Below, one piece after another: positions 1 through 8,413 of a stretch of 25,632 nucleotides of DNA. The stretch comes from an uncultured Porphyromonadaceae bacterium (GTDB lineage Bacteria; Bacteroidota; Bacteroidia; Bacteroidales; Barnesiellaceae_A), in contig UQMR01000031.1 in the NCBI GenBank assembly GCA_900542255.1, positions 1 to 25,632 on the forward strand. Direction: 5' to 3'. The notes beneath the pieces were generated by a model. The model did not search any database, was not told the DNA's origin, and saw only the letters and a list, made by a program, of their open reading frames with translations. Within the stretch, counting starts at the first letter, position 1. Every line of letters begins with the position of its first letter. A program made the position numbers and the translations under genes.

Positions 1-1893
1 CCGTTGCATGGGTAACAGTTTGGCGAGCGCTACACGACGGCCGTCCTCGTCTTTGGCCAAAATCATCTCGCGCATGGCTTTGATGCGGTTGCCCTCGAAG
101 AACATGTGTTCTGTACGGCACAAGCCTATACCTTTGGCGCCGAAACGACGTGCTACGGCTGCATCTTTGGGGGTGTCGGCATTGGTGCGAACGTCTACCT
201 TGGTATACTTCTCGGCCAGATTCATAATAGAGGCGAAGTCGCCGCTGAGGTCTGGTTCTACCGTAGGTACTTGTCCTTCATAAACTTCGCCGGTAGAGCC
301 GTTGAGCGAAATCCAGTCACCTTCTTTATATACTTTGCCGCCCATTTCTACGGTGCGTGCCTTGTAGTCTACTTTTATTTCTCCGGCACCCGATACGCAG
401 CATTTGCCCATACCGCGAGCAACAACGGCAGCGTGCGATGTCATACCGCCACGGGCTGTGAGGATACCTTCGGCTACATTCATACCACGCAGGTCTTCGG
501 GCGAAGTCTCTATGCGTACCATTACTACATGTTTGCGACGCTCGTGCCATGCTTCGGCATCGTCGGCGTGGAATACGATTTGTCCGGCAGCTGCACCCGG
601 TGATGCGGGCAAGCCCTTGGCAATGACTTTGGCGCGTTTCAGAGCGGCTTTGTCAAATACGGGGTGGAGCAGCTCGTCGAGTTTGTCGGCTTCCATGCGT
701 TTCAAGACGGTCTTTTCGTCGAGGATGCCGGCGCGGTGCATGTCCATGGCTATTTTTACCATGGCTGCGCCCGTGCGTTTGCCGTTGCGGGTTTGCAACA
801 ACCACAATTTGCCGTCTTGTATGGTAAATTCAAGGTCTTGCATATCCTTGAAGTAGTCTTCGAGTTTCTGCTGGGTCTCTATCAGCTGTTTGGCACACTC
901 GGGCATCGACTCTTCGAGTGAGGGATATTTGGTTGCGCGGTCTTCTTCGCTGATACCTTGCAGTGCAGCCCAGCGGCGCGAGCCTTCGATGGTGATTTGT
1001 TGCGGGGTGCGTATACCGGCAACCACATCTTCGCCTTGTGCATTTATCAGATACTCGCCGTTGAAGATATCTTCGCCGGTGGCGGCGTCACGGGTGAATG
1101 CTACACCGGTAGCCGATGTGTTGCCCATGTTGCCGAATACCATAGCTTGTACGTTGACAGCCGTACCCCATTCCTCGGGTATCTGATTCATGCGGCGATA
1201 TATGATGGCGCGCTCGTTCATCCAGCTGTCGAATACGGCGCATATAGCTCCCCACAGTTGCTCCCACGGCGAGTCGGGGAAGTCTTTGCCTGTATATTCT
1301 TTGACCGCTTTCTTGAAGAGTACAACCAGTTTTTTGAGGTCATCGACATTGAGCTCGGTATCGAGGGTAATGCCTTTCTCCTCTTTTACTTTTTCCATTA
1401 CCTCTTCAAAGGGGTCTATATCGTCTTTGCTTTTGGGTTTCATGCCCAATACTACATCGCCATACATTTGTACGAAACGGCGGTAAGAATCCCATGCGAA
1501 ACGGGGATTGCCCGACTTGCGCGACAATGCTTCAACGGCCGAGTCGTTCATGCCAAGGTTGAGCACCGTGTCCATCATACCGGGCATAGATACGCGAGCT
1601 CCCGAGCGCACCGAAACCAACAACGGGTTCGAATCGTCGCCAAATTTAGTGCCTGTAAGCTCCTCTATATGGTGAATGGCTTTGCGTACATCTTCTTCGA
1701 TAAGTTTTACCACTGCATCTTTACCTTGTTGATTGTACTCTGTGCATACTTCGGTAGTGATTGTAAATCCGGGAGGCACGGGAACGCCTATCAAATTCAT
1801 CTCTGCCAAATTGGCGCCTTTCCCTCCTAATAAATTTTTCATATCGGCACGCCCCTCGGCATGACCGTTACCAAATGTATAAACTCTTTTCAT
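1..1893 (-). CDS. ppdK: Pyruvate, phosphate dikinase (3' end outside window)
   Basis: Interconverts pyruvate + ATP + Pi and PEP + AMP + PPi in the cytoplasm. The frame reads from ATG at 1891-1893 to the window edge, giving 631 codons. Bacteroidales PPDKs are roughly 900 residues, so about the last 270 (most of the PEP/pyruvate-binding barrel) are missing. The N-terminus MKRVYTFGNGHAEGRADMKN followed by LLGGKGANLAEM is the classic PPDK start. The ATP-grasp region contains SVRSGARVSMPGMMDTVLNLG. The swivelling phosphohistidine domain carries GGMTSHAAVVARGMG, with the catalytic His at about residue 487 (codon 433-435). The PEP-binding domain begins with GLCRTEHMFFEGNR near residue 590-604. It is divergent from rlmD, with its own -7 box at 1939-1946. 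Nothing looks broken. Family assignment is secure. The direction of flux, glycolytic or gluconeogenic, cannot be read from sequence. Confidence 0.97.
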   Translation of the reverse strand, partial: MKRVYTFGNGHAEGRADMKNLLGGKGANLAEMNLIGVPVPPGFTITTEVCTEYNQQGKDAVVKLIEEDVRKAIHHIEELTGTKFGDDSNPLLVSVRSGARVSMPGMMDTVLNLGMNDSAVEALSRKSGNPRFAWDSYRRFVQMYGDVVLGMKPKSKDDIDPFEEVMEKVKEEKGITLDTELNVDDLKKLVVLFKKAVKEYTGKDFPDSPWEQLWGAICAVFDSWMNERAIIYRRMNQIPEEWGTAVNVQAMVFGNMGNTSATGVAFTRDAATGEDIFNGEYLINAQGEDVVAGIRTPQQITIEGSRRWAALQGISEEDRATKYPSLEESMPECAKQLIETQQKLEDYFKDMQDLEFTIQDGKLWLLQTRNGKRTGAAMVKIAMDMHRAGILDEKTVLKRMEADKLDELLHPVFDKAALKRAKVIAKGLPASPGAAAGQIVFHADDAEAWHERRKHVVMVRIETSPEDLRGMNVAEGILTARGGMTSHAAVVARGMGKCCVSGAGEIKVDYKARTVEMGGKVYKEGDWISLNGSTGEVYEGQVPTVEPDLSGDFASIMNLAEKYTKVDVRTNADTPKDAAVARRFGAKGIGLCRTEHMFFEGNRIKAMREMILAKDEDGRRVALAKLLPMQR

Positions 1894-1938
1894 TCTGAAA
1901 AATGATATTAAGGTTTTTAACGATTTTATAATGTGAAG

Positions 1939-1946
1939 CAAAGATA
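1939..1946 (-). promoter_or_regulatory. Candidate Bacteroidetes -7 box for ppdK
   Basis: On the minus strand this reads TATCTTTG, a full match to the TAnnTTTG -7 element of Bacteroidetes primary-sigma promoters. It lies about 46 bases upstream of the ppdK ATG. I see no clear TTTG -33 element at the usual spacing, so this is a half-supported promoter. Confidence 0.5.
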
Positions 1947-2019
1947 GAATAAATAATTAGTTCCCATACACATATTGGCAATAATTTTTGTAAGACGCAT
2001 TTTTTTGCGTTCTGTATAG

Positions 2020-2048
2020 TTGTAGGTCGAAAAATATGCCTAACTTTG
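2020..2048 (+). promoter_or_regulatory. Candidate Bacteroidetes promoter for rlmD
   Basis: TTG at 2020-2022 and TAACTTTG at 2041-2048 are separated by 18 bases, close to the Bacteroidetes TTTG-N19-21-TAnnTTTG pattern. Transcription would begin about 2053, leaving a short AT-rich leader before the rlmD start at 2081. No Shine-Dalgarno sequence is visible, as is usual in this phylum. Confidence 0.55.
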
Positions 2049-2080
2049 AGCGAATTTGTATTTATTAATATCACATACTT

Positions 2081-3496
2081 TTGACACGAAAAAAACAACC
2101 ATTGCCACTCATAGAGAATGTAGAGATTACAGGGGTGGCTGCCGAAGGAAAAGCTGTTTGCAGGGTGGATGATAAGGTTATATTTGTGCCTTTTGCCGCT
2201 CCGGGTGATGTCGCCGATTTGCAAATAATCCGTAAAAAACGAAATTATGCCGAGGCTCGTATTGCCAACATACATCGTCCGTCGCCGTTGCGGGTAGAGC
2301 CGTTTTGCCCCCATTTCGGCGTGTGCGGCGGATGCAAATGGCAGCATTTGCCCTACGAATATCAGTTACAATTCAAGCAACAGCAGGTAGAAGACAATCT
2401 GGTGCGGATAGGCAAGATAGCCTTGCCCGATATAATGCCCATCAAAGGGTCGGCGCGGCAACGGGCATATCGCAATAAACTGGAATATACGTTCTCAAAC
2501 CGTTCATGGCTGACTCCAGAGCAAATGAACGATGATATCGTATATACCGACCGCAATGCCTTGGGATTTCACATCCCCGGCATGTTCGACAAGGTTTTGG
2601 ACATAAAATATTGCGGCTTGCAAGACGACATATCCAATCGTATCAGACTCGACATACGGGCATATGCCATTGAAAAAGGTTTGGAGTTTTTCGATTTGAG
2701 GGCGCAAAGCGGCCTGATGCGTAATCTTATTGTGCGCACTACGACAACCGGCGAGGTGATGCTTATTGTCGTTTTCTATGAAAACCGCACAGATGCCATA
2801 ACCGACTTGATGCAGCATATTGCCGATACCTTCCCCGAGATTACATCGTTGCTCTATATAGTAAATCATAAAGCCAATGATACCATTACCGACCAGGAGG
2901 TGATTTGCTTCAAGGGGCGCGACTACATTATAGAAGTGATGGAGGGCTTGCGCTTCAAGATAGGTCCTAAATCATTCTATCAGACCAACTCGGAGCAGGC
3001 ATACGAGCTCTACAAGGTAGTGCGTTCCTTTGCTCAGCTGACAGGCAATGAGCTGGTATATGATTTATACACCGGTACAGGTACGATAGCCAATTTCGTG
3101 TCGCGACAGGCTCGCCAGGTAGTAGGTATAGAATATGTCCCCGAGGCCATAGAAGATGCCAAATCGAATGCTGCCTACAATGGCATATCGAATACTTTGT
3201 TCTACGCCGGCGATATGAAAGACCTGCTCACGGCCGAGTTTATAGAGCAACACGGACGGCCAGATGTCATCATCACCGATCCGCCGCGGGCCGGTATGCA
3301 CGAAGATGTTGTAGATGCCATCCGGTATGCCGCGCCGCAACGCATCGTGTACGTAAGTTGTAATCCGGCCACACAGGCAAGAGACCTGTCGCTGCTCGAT
3401 GATATGTATCGTGTCGCAGCCGTACAGCCGGTCGATATGTTCCCGCATACCCATCATGTAGAGAATGTGGTGTGTCTCGAAAGGCGAAATAAGTAA
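2081..3496 (+). CDS. rlmD: 23S rRNA (uracil-C5)-methyltransferase, RlmD/RumA type
   Basis: SAM-dependent methylation of a conserved uridine (U1939 in E. coli numbering) of 23S rRNA. The 471-residue protein has an N-terminal TRAM-like RNA-binding domain (about 8-66). An iron-sulphur cluster signature CPHFGVCGGC follows (Cys76, 82, 85, with Cys178 in KYCGL as the likely fourth ligand). The SAM-binding loop is YDLYTGTGTIANF (about 327-339), then DPPR (400-403), the nucleophile Cys427 in SCNP and the base Glu461 in HHVENV. All key residues are present. The start is an uncommon TTG. An in-frame stop at 2066-2068 and no ATG nearby make it the best choice. The next gene follows after 32 bases and may be co-transcribed. 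Paralogues in the same family modify other uridines (RlmC, RlmCD, TrmA), so the exact target position is inferred. Confidence 0.93.
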   Translation: MTRKKQPLPLIENVEITGVAAEGKAVCRVDDKVIFVPFAAPGDVADLQIIRKKRNYAEARIANIHRPSPLRVEPFCPHFGVCGGCKWQHLPYEYQLQFKQQQVEDNLVRIGKIALPDIMPIKGSARQRAYRNKLEYTFSNRSWLTPEQMNDDIVYTDRNALGFHIPGMFDKVLDIKYCGLQDDISNRIRLDIRAYAIEKGLEFFDLRAQSGLMRNLIVRTTTTGEVMLIVVFYENRTDAITDLMQHIADTFPEITSLLYIVNHKANDTITDQEVICFKGRDYIIEVMEGLRFKIGPKSFYQTNSEQAYELYKVVRSFAQLTGNELVYDLYTGTGTIANFVSRQARQVVGIEYVPEAIEDAKSNAAYNGISNTLFYAGDMKDLLTAEFIEQHGRPDVIITDPPRAGMHEDVVDAIRYAAPQRIVYVSCNPATQARDLSLLDDMYRVAAVQPVDMFPHTHHVENVVCLERRNK

Positions 3497-3528
3497 CTGG
3501 ATAATTGAATCAATATATAAATAATGTT

Positions 3529-4944
3529 ATGAAAGAAGCTATTCAAAAGAAAATCAGTGACTCGCCCGCCGCTCGGTGGACGGCATTGGTGTTATTGGCA
3601 TCGGCGATGTTCTTCGGATATATCTTTATGGATATTCTCTCGCCGCTGCAAGAATTACTGCAAGTACAACGCGGATGGGACCCCGTTGCATACGGCCGCT
3701 ATGCGGGCTCCGAGACCTTCCTCAATGTATTTGTATTCTTCCTGATCTTTGCCGGAATTATCCTCGACAAGATGGGTGTGCGTTTCACGGCAATATTGTC
3801 GGGCGCCGTCATGTTGTGTGGCGCATCTATCAATTATTTTGCTGTGAGCGACATGTTTATAGGAAGCGGCATCGAGAAATTCATGCAAAACGCTCTCAAT
3901 CTGCCCAACGCATGGTGGAATGTAACACCGTTCTACGAAGGAATGCCTGCATCGGCAAAGATGTCGGCCATAGGTTTCATGCTATTCGGCTGCGGTGTAG
4001 AAATGGCCGGTATCACGGTATCGCGCGGTATCGTCAAGTGGTTTAAGGGCAAGGAGATGGCTCTTGCCATGGGCGTAGAGATGGCAATAGCCCGCATTGG
4101 TGTCGCTGTCGTAGTATTGGGTGCTCCTGTTGCTGCCAACATAGTTCCGGTCAGCGTTTCGCGTCCGGTAGCCATAGCCGTATTGTTATTGTTGATAGGA
4201 CTCATATCGTTTATCGTATACGCCTTTATGGACAAGAAGCTCGATGAGCAAGGTGCCGAAGAGGAGAAAGACGACCCCTTCAAAGTGAGCGATTTGGGCA
4301 AGATTCTCTCGTCGAAAGTCTTCTGGATTGTATCGTTGCTCTGCGTACTTTATTATTCGGCCATATTCCCTTTCCAAAAATATGCCATCAATATGTTGCA
4401 ATGCAACTTGGGATATACCGCAGAGCAAGCCGGGCAGGTATTTTTTGTATTCCCGTTAGGTGCGGCAGCCATAACACCGTTCTTGGGCAACTTCTTAGAC
4501 CGCAGGGGTAAAGGCGCCACCATGCTCATCTTCGGTGCTATTCTGATGATTGTATGCCACCTTTCATTTGCCTTGTTACTGCCGGTTACGCAATCTACGG
4601 TAATAGCCTATTTAGGTATTATTCTGTTGGGTATATCTTTCTCGCTGGTGCCTGCCGCATTGTGGCCCTCGGTTCCCAAACTGGTCGACAGCAAGCTGCT
4701 GGGGTCGGCATACGCCGTGATATTCTGGATACAGAATATAGGCCTCTATTCGTTCCCGATGATAATCGGCTCGGTATTGGTATCGACCAATCCCGGGGTA
4801 ACCAATCCCTTGGAATATAATTATACGGTACCCATGCTGTTGTTTGCTTCACTGGGATTCTTGGCATTGCTGCTGGGCCTTTGGTTGAAGATAGAAGATA
4901 AACGCAAGGGATACGGGCTCGAATTGCCTAACATCAAGAAATAG
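3529..4944 (+). CDS. MFS transporter, MFSD1-like
   Basis: A polytopic inner-membrane protein of 471 residues with about 12 hydrophobic segments in two halves. A charged central loop (MDKKLDEQGAEEEKDD) separates the halves. MFS loop motifs are seen as GIILDKMGVR near residue 80 in the N-half and GNFLDRRGKG in the C-half. The layout FGYIFMDILSPLQ, then a partly soluble loop, then the LDKMGVR motif resembles the MFSD1 branch, whose characterised animal member exports dipeptides. That substrate is only a suggestion. I chose the ATG at 3529. A TTG at 3505 in frame would add eight polar residues (MNQYINNV) without hydrophobic value. It lies 32 bases after rlmD, probably in the same transcript, and ends in a strong terminator at 4965-5002. 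MFS membership is firm; substrate unknown. Confidence 0.9.
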   Translation: MKEAIQKKISDSPAARWTALVLLASAMFFGYIFMDILSPLQELLQVQRGWDPVAYGRYAGSETFLNVFVFFLIFAGIILDKMGVRFTAILSGAVMLCGASINYFAVSDMFIGSGIEKFMQNALNLPNAWWNVTPFYEGMPASAKMSAIGFMLFGCGVEMAGITVSRGIVKWFKGKEMALAMGVEMAIARIGVAVVVLGAPVAANIVPVSVSRPVAIAVLLLLIGLISFIVYAFMDKKLDEQGAEEEKDDPFKVSDLGKILSSKVFWIVSLLCVLYYSAIFPFQKYAINMLQCNLGYTAEQAGQVFFVFPLGAAAITPFLGNFLDRRGKGATMLIFGAILMIVCHLSFALLLPVTQSTVIAYLGIILLGISFSLVPAALWPSVPKLVDSKLLGSAYAVIFWIQNIGLYSFPMIIGSVLVSTNPGVTNPLEYNYTVPMLLFASLGFLALLLGLWLKIEDKRKGYGLELPNIKK

Positions 4945-4964
4945 TATATACATACAGTTCGCAC

Positions 4965-5002
4965 GATAGGGCTGTGTCGTAATTTTACGACACAGCCCTA
5001 TC
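4965..5002 (+). terminator. Intrinsic terminator after the MFS gene
   Basis: A perfect 18-base inverted repeat, GATAGGGCTGTGTCGTAA (4965-4982) against its complement at 4985-5002, with a tiny loop, followed by TTCTTT. It sits 20 bases after the stop codon of the MFS gene. The opposite strand has no U-tract after the stem, so it acts mainly on the plus strand. Confidence 0.85.
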
Positions 5003-5198
5003 TTCTTTGTACATCGCAGGCGAGAAGATTGTGGCAAGAGACGCATGGTTGGGCCTATTGTATGGAACGCGCCTGTCTAATATACCGGCAGGGAAGTAAG
5101 AAGATATTTGCGTGTCGCAATACGGTAGCTGGTTGTAAGACAGAAAGGCTGCGACCATTGCGAGTATGGCACACGGCAGGGAGTTGTCATAAAGCAAC

Positions 5199-5238
5199 AA
5201 TGGCTGCTCCGGGTCGTGTCGCCCATAGAGCAGCCATT
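5199..5238 (-). terminator. Hairpin terminator after the six-gene surface operon
   Basis: AATGGCTGCTC (5199-5209) pairs perfectly with GAGCAGCCATT (5228-5238) around an 18-base loop. On the minus strand the stem begins about 20 bases after the stop codon of the PCMD lipoprotein gene and is followed by GTTGCTTTAT, a weak U-rich tail. It is a plausible end of the minus-strand operon. Confidence 0.6.
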
Positions 5239-5259
5239 ATTGATGGTTATATATGCCTG

Positions 5260-6834
5260 TCAATCGTAATCGTATTCGAGCGAAAACTCGTCAACGTAAA
5301 GCACGCTCGTTGTACTGCCCGTAAATTCATCGCCATATCGGCTACTGGTAGCTGTCACGATGATATAGGTAGGTATGCGGCTTGTAGAACGATACTCAAA
5401 TTCGAGCTCAAAGGGTTGATATTCGGTGCTTGATTGCTCGCTTACAAATTGATTATAGGCGATAATATGTGGGTCGTTGGGGTCGAACGGTTTACGATTG
5501 TTGGGGTTGGTACGCACCTCTACACGGTCGTCCCAGTCGCCTAAGGCTATATAAATCAATAAGCTGTCGGGGTTACCCTTAATATCGCTGTGCAGGCTGT
5601 TGGTATAATCTATCGTACCGCCGGTGTATTTGTAGTAGCCTTTGAGTTTGGTAGGACGGTATGTAAAGGGTTGTCCCAGATAGATAATTCCGTTGGTACC
5701 TTCAACGCCTCCAAATTCGCCCACAAAGATATTTCCTGCGGCCAGCTTGCCGATGCCGGCAATACCTACAAAGCGAGTTTGTAGTTTTGCGGCAAGGCCT
5801 TCTACGGCATCATCTGTGGGGACAGAGTTGCATTCGCCCAATGTCGCGGCGCCTTGGTTGCCGGTATCCCACCACCGGGTGCCGCCTTCTGCCCAAGGTT
5901 GCCATATTTTATCATCGAGCCACCATTCGTCAAAGCTGCCGTTGGGCAACTCTACTTCGGGGCCGGTCGTAAAGGTTATTTCGTTACTCGTTTCGCCTAT
6001 GATGAAAGCACGTGCCACATATTCGGTATTGGGTTTTAGGTGAGGTACGCGAGCTGCGAAACTGCTGCCTTTCGATATCATATATTCATCGGGTACTACA
6101 CTCCATGTGTCGGAGGCAGCCTCCTTTATCTCGAAGCGATTCTCATTTTGTTCCAGTCCGCTGCCATATAACCATGCGACACACGTCCAGGCATCTACCG
6201 AGGAGAGCGATACGTTGCTGCTTGTGTGCACGACGTACAGAGTCCACTCCTCTGTAATATTATGATACTTTACAGTAATCTTACGCGGCCCGTTTGAGAA
6301 GTCGCGCAACTCTTCGGGGGCAGGAGTGTAGGTCGTGATCCCTTGTGGGCCTAATACGAGACTTATTATTTCTACATTCGTAAGGTCTGTATGTTCACTG
6401 ACAAATACCCGTGCCCGCTTATTTACGGCCTCTATCACGGCATTGCCTACCTGATTTTTCACGATAAACTCCCTTTCGATATTTTGGGAAGCCGAGATAG
6501 TCCATGTGTAGTCTTGATAGATGCTCAAAACAAACTCCTGCGGTGATGTAAAGTCGTGTACACCAGTGATAGAAGGGCTCGCCTTGGCTTTTTCAGTCAT
6601 CTCTACATGGGTAATGGTTACTTTTTGCAGGTCTACCGTGTCGGCCAGCAAGAGCGATACCGTGCGAGAATCGTTGTTAATCGTGGGAGCCTGAACCATA
6701 CCCTCGGCTTCGATAGAGAGTATCTGTGCCGGGATATGGGGGTAGGGGATATCATTCTCGATGCAGCCATTCAATGTAGAGGCAATACATATAACACCTA
6801 TCGAGATGAAGTATTGTGTAGTATATTTGTTCAT
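5260..6834 (-). CDS. Surface lipoprotein with FN3-like and PCMD domains
   Basis: A predicted lipoprotein of 524 residues, last gene of the six-gene block. The signal peptide ends in lipobox LNGC with Cys24, followed by IENDIPYP. Two small beta-rich modules follow (about 35-115 and 125-203). A FN3-like domain (about 205-290, ending EYVARAFIIGETSNEITFTT) leads to a C-terminal PCMD (putative carbohydrate metabolism) domain at about 296-524. That domain carries LPNGSFDEWW, RWWDTGNQG and RPTKLKGYYKYTGGTIDY. PCMD proteins are annotated as possible carbohydrate-active or carbohydrate-binding proteins by structural similarity to jelly-roll folds; I see no catalytic signature. It lacks the DUF4493 domain of its paralogues upstream. 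The ATG at 6834 is 11 bases from the preceding stop. Domain calls are from motif recognition. Ligand unknown. Confidence 0.85.
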   Translation of the reverse strand: MNKYTTQYFISIGVICIASTLNGCIENDIPYPHIPAQILSIEAEGMVQAPTINNDSRTVSLLLADTVDLQKVTITHVEMTEKAKASPSITGVHDFTSPQEFVLSIYQDYTWTISASQNIEREFIVKNQVGNAVIEAVNKRARVFVSEHTDLTNVEIISLVLGPQGITTYTPAPEELRDFSNGPRKITVKYHNITEEWTLYVVHTSSNVSLSSVDAWTCVAWLYGSGLEQNENRFEIKEAASDTWSVVPDEYMISKGSSFAARVPHLKPNTEYVARAFIIGETSNEITFTTGPEVELPNGSFDEWWLDDKIWQPWAEGGTRWWDTGNQGAATLGECNSVPTDDAVEGLAAKLQTRFVGIAGIGKLAAGNIFVGEFGGVEGTNGIIYLGQPFTYRPTKLKGYYKYTGGTIDYTNSLHSDIKGNPDSLLIYIALGDWDDRVEVRTNPNNRKPFDPNDPHIIAYNQFVSEQSSTEYQPFELEFEYRSTSRIPTYIIVTATSSRYGDEFTGSTTSVLYVDEFSLEYDYD

Positions 6835-6845
6835 GAAATAGCTTT

Positions 6846-7658
6846 TTATATATGCACCGTAATGCCTATATTGATATTGAGAATATTTATTTTGAAGTTG
6901 GCAGCACTTGATTTATAGCTTCCGGTCTCTACATTATCGGTATATTGCTTGCTTTGCCGATAATTCAATCCTAAGATACCCACAGATACGTTGGCACTTA
7001 TATTGTCGAATATAAATACCGATATACCGGGGCTGAGACCTAACGAAATTTCGGTCGACAAAGTTCGCGACTCTTTGCGGTTCTCGTCCAATCCTCTGGC
7101 AAAGATGCTGGTCCCGCTGGTAAAATTGAGGCTCGTTTCGTTGAAAACGCCAAATTGCCCGTTGGGACTGATACCTACGTAGGTGCGGTAGAAGATTCCG
7201 GCCGAATAATATTGTGCCGAATAGGTAAGATTTGAAAGCGAAATATCCAAATCTTCCATAATGTCTAAGTTAAAATTATTCAAATCGGCCGACAGGCTCG
7301 AATATCCCAGCTTGACACCAATACATTGATTGTCTTTTATAAAGTAGCCTACAAAAGGATGTATTCCGAATAAAGAGCCTGTAAAATTAAAGTCTTTGAT
7401 GATAAGGGCTATATCGCTGTCGTCGCTGTTATATCCCATGTAAGAGGCCGTCAGTCCGCATATCCATTCCTTTTGGGGAATAAGCACATAGTTGGTTAGT
7501 CCGCGGTCGAATACTCTCGTTTTTTTCTTATCTGTGGAGAGCGTAGTATCGGCGGCTATCGTTTGCTGTCCGGTCTCGACGGCAAAAGCAGGCCATACGA
7601 TATTGGCACATAATGCCGTCAGCAATACGAATATATACTTGGTCCGTTTCATCGCCAT
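6846..7658 (-). CDS. Small outer-membrane beta-barrel protein (paralogue 2)
   Basis: 270 residues with a Sec signal peptide (cleavage likely after AFA, residue 26). A linker with a DTT sequon (37-39) comes next, then alternating beta-strand-like sequence to the very C-terminus (FKINILNINIGITVHI), typical of small barrel porin-like proteins. It is clearly related along its length to the product of the gene just upstream. Shared features are the N-terminal RGL..Y..IP...W..G...SY, the central YSAGIFYRTYVGI, FGVFNETSLNF, SLGLSPGISVFI and VGILGLNYRQS. It begins one base after the preceding stop and ends 11 bases before the PCMD lipoprotein gene, so it is part of the operon. No enzyme motif is seen. 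It could be an outer-membrane partner of the lipoproteins. An ATG six bases further in is equally usable. Confidence 0.8.
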   Translation of the reverse strand: MAMKRTKYIFVLLTALCANIVWPAFAVETGQQTIAADTTLSTDKKKTRVFDRGLTNYVLIPQKEWICGLTASYMGYNSDDSDIALIIKDFNFTGSLFGIHPFVGYFIKDNQCIGVKLGYSSLSADLNNFNLDIMEDLDISLSNLTYSAQYYSAGIFYRTYVGISPNGQFGVFNETSLNFTSGTSIFARGLDENRKESRTLSTEISLGLSPGISVFIFDNISANVSVGILGLNYRQSKQYTDNVETGSYKSSAANFKINILNINIGITVHI

Positions 7659-7659
7659 A

Positions 7660-8406
7660 TCAGATATAAAAAGCTAACCCTAAACCGATAGAGAACAGGT
7701 TGATTTGAAAACTTGCCGAGGTGCTGTTGGTTTTTCCCATATACACTTGGTTGGTAGCCTGAGTATTGCTGGAATACTTAAATCCGAGCAATCCCACGTT
7801 GAGCTCTATCGCCATGAAGTTATTGATGAATGCCGTAATACCCGGCGCAAGATTTATACCGACTGAAAAATTGCGTTCGAAGGTACCTTCAACCGTCTCT
7901 CCCGAGCCGCTGACTATCTTGCTTTCTCCGCCGCCTATATGCAACTGAGTCTCGTTGTACAGGCCAAAACGCATATTGTTGCCTATACTGATATAATTTC
8001 TCAGTATAGCCATACCCGAGTAATTGTGTCCCAGACGGTAGAGGTCATTGATGTTGAATTTCGTGTCGTCGCTCAAATTTATCTCTGCCGAGTTGAGCTT
8101 GATGAGAGAGCGGTCATATGAGAAGCGCCCTCCGGCACCTATGTTGTTGCCAAACATGTAGCAAAACATGGGGCTGACATTGAAGCTGTAACCGTTTCCG
8201 TTGATGCCTTCGATGACAAGAAACTGATAGTTGTTTCCACTCATCTCGGTATACGAAACGGTACCGCCTATAATCCATTGTCCTTTGGGTACAAAGGTAT
8301 ATTGCTTCAAGCCCCTGGTTTGGGTAGAGTCTTTGGGCAGTATCTCTGCATGGGTGGCTGTGACGACACCCAGCAGAAACATTATAACACAAAAACCTTT
8401 TTTCAT
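7660..8406 (-). CDS. Small outer-membrane beta-barrel protein (paralogue 1)
   Basis: 248 residues from the ATG at 8404-8406. That start gives a clean signal peptide, MKKGFCVIMFLLGVVTATHA, cleaved before EILP. Another ATG at 8419-8421 adds five residues and overlaps the upstream stop codon (8414-8416); longer starts would run into the preceding coding region and are rejected. The mature protein opens with a DST sequon (26-28) and RGLKQYTFVPKGQWIIGGTV, then amphipathic beta-strands through FGLYNETQLHIGGGES, SVGINLAPGITAFI, VGLLGFKYSSN and the C-terminal strand FSIGLGLAFYI. It is a paralogue of the next gene downstream. I expect an outer-membrane barrel of about 10-12 strands. Function is unknown; the position between lipoprotein genes suggests a shared complex. 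Confidence 0.8.
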   Translation of the reverse strand: MKKGFCVIMFLLGVVTATHAEILPKDSTQTRGLKQYTFVPKGQWIIGGTVSYTEMSGNNYQFLVIEGINGNGYSFNVSPMFCYMFGNNIGAGGRFSYDRSLIKLNSAEINLSDDTKFNINDLYRLGHNYSGMAILRNYISIGNNMRFGLYNETQLHIGGGESKIVSGSGETVEGTFERNFSVGINLAPGITAFINNFMAIELNVGLLGFKYSSNTQATNQVYMGKTNSTSASFQINLFSIGLGLAFYI

Positions 8407-8413
8407 CTTATCA

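Noticed and set aside
958..1830. Long plus-strand open frames opposite ppdK (290 codons) and similar ones opposite maeB and rlmD
   Set aside because: They mirror genuine genes with strong motif support on the other strand and show no family resemblance of their own.
5003..5198. Gene-like composition and a 71-codon minus-strand frame (about 4985-5200) between the two convergent terminators
   Set aside because: The frame runs through the MFS terminator hairpin, has no signal or family resemblance, and no promoter-like element. Treated as intergenic; a decayed gene fragment cannot be excluded.
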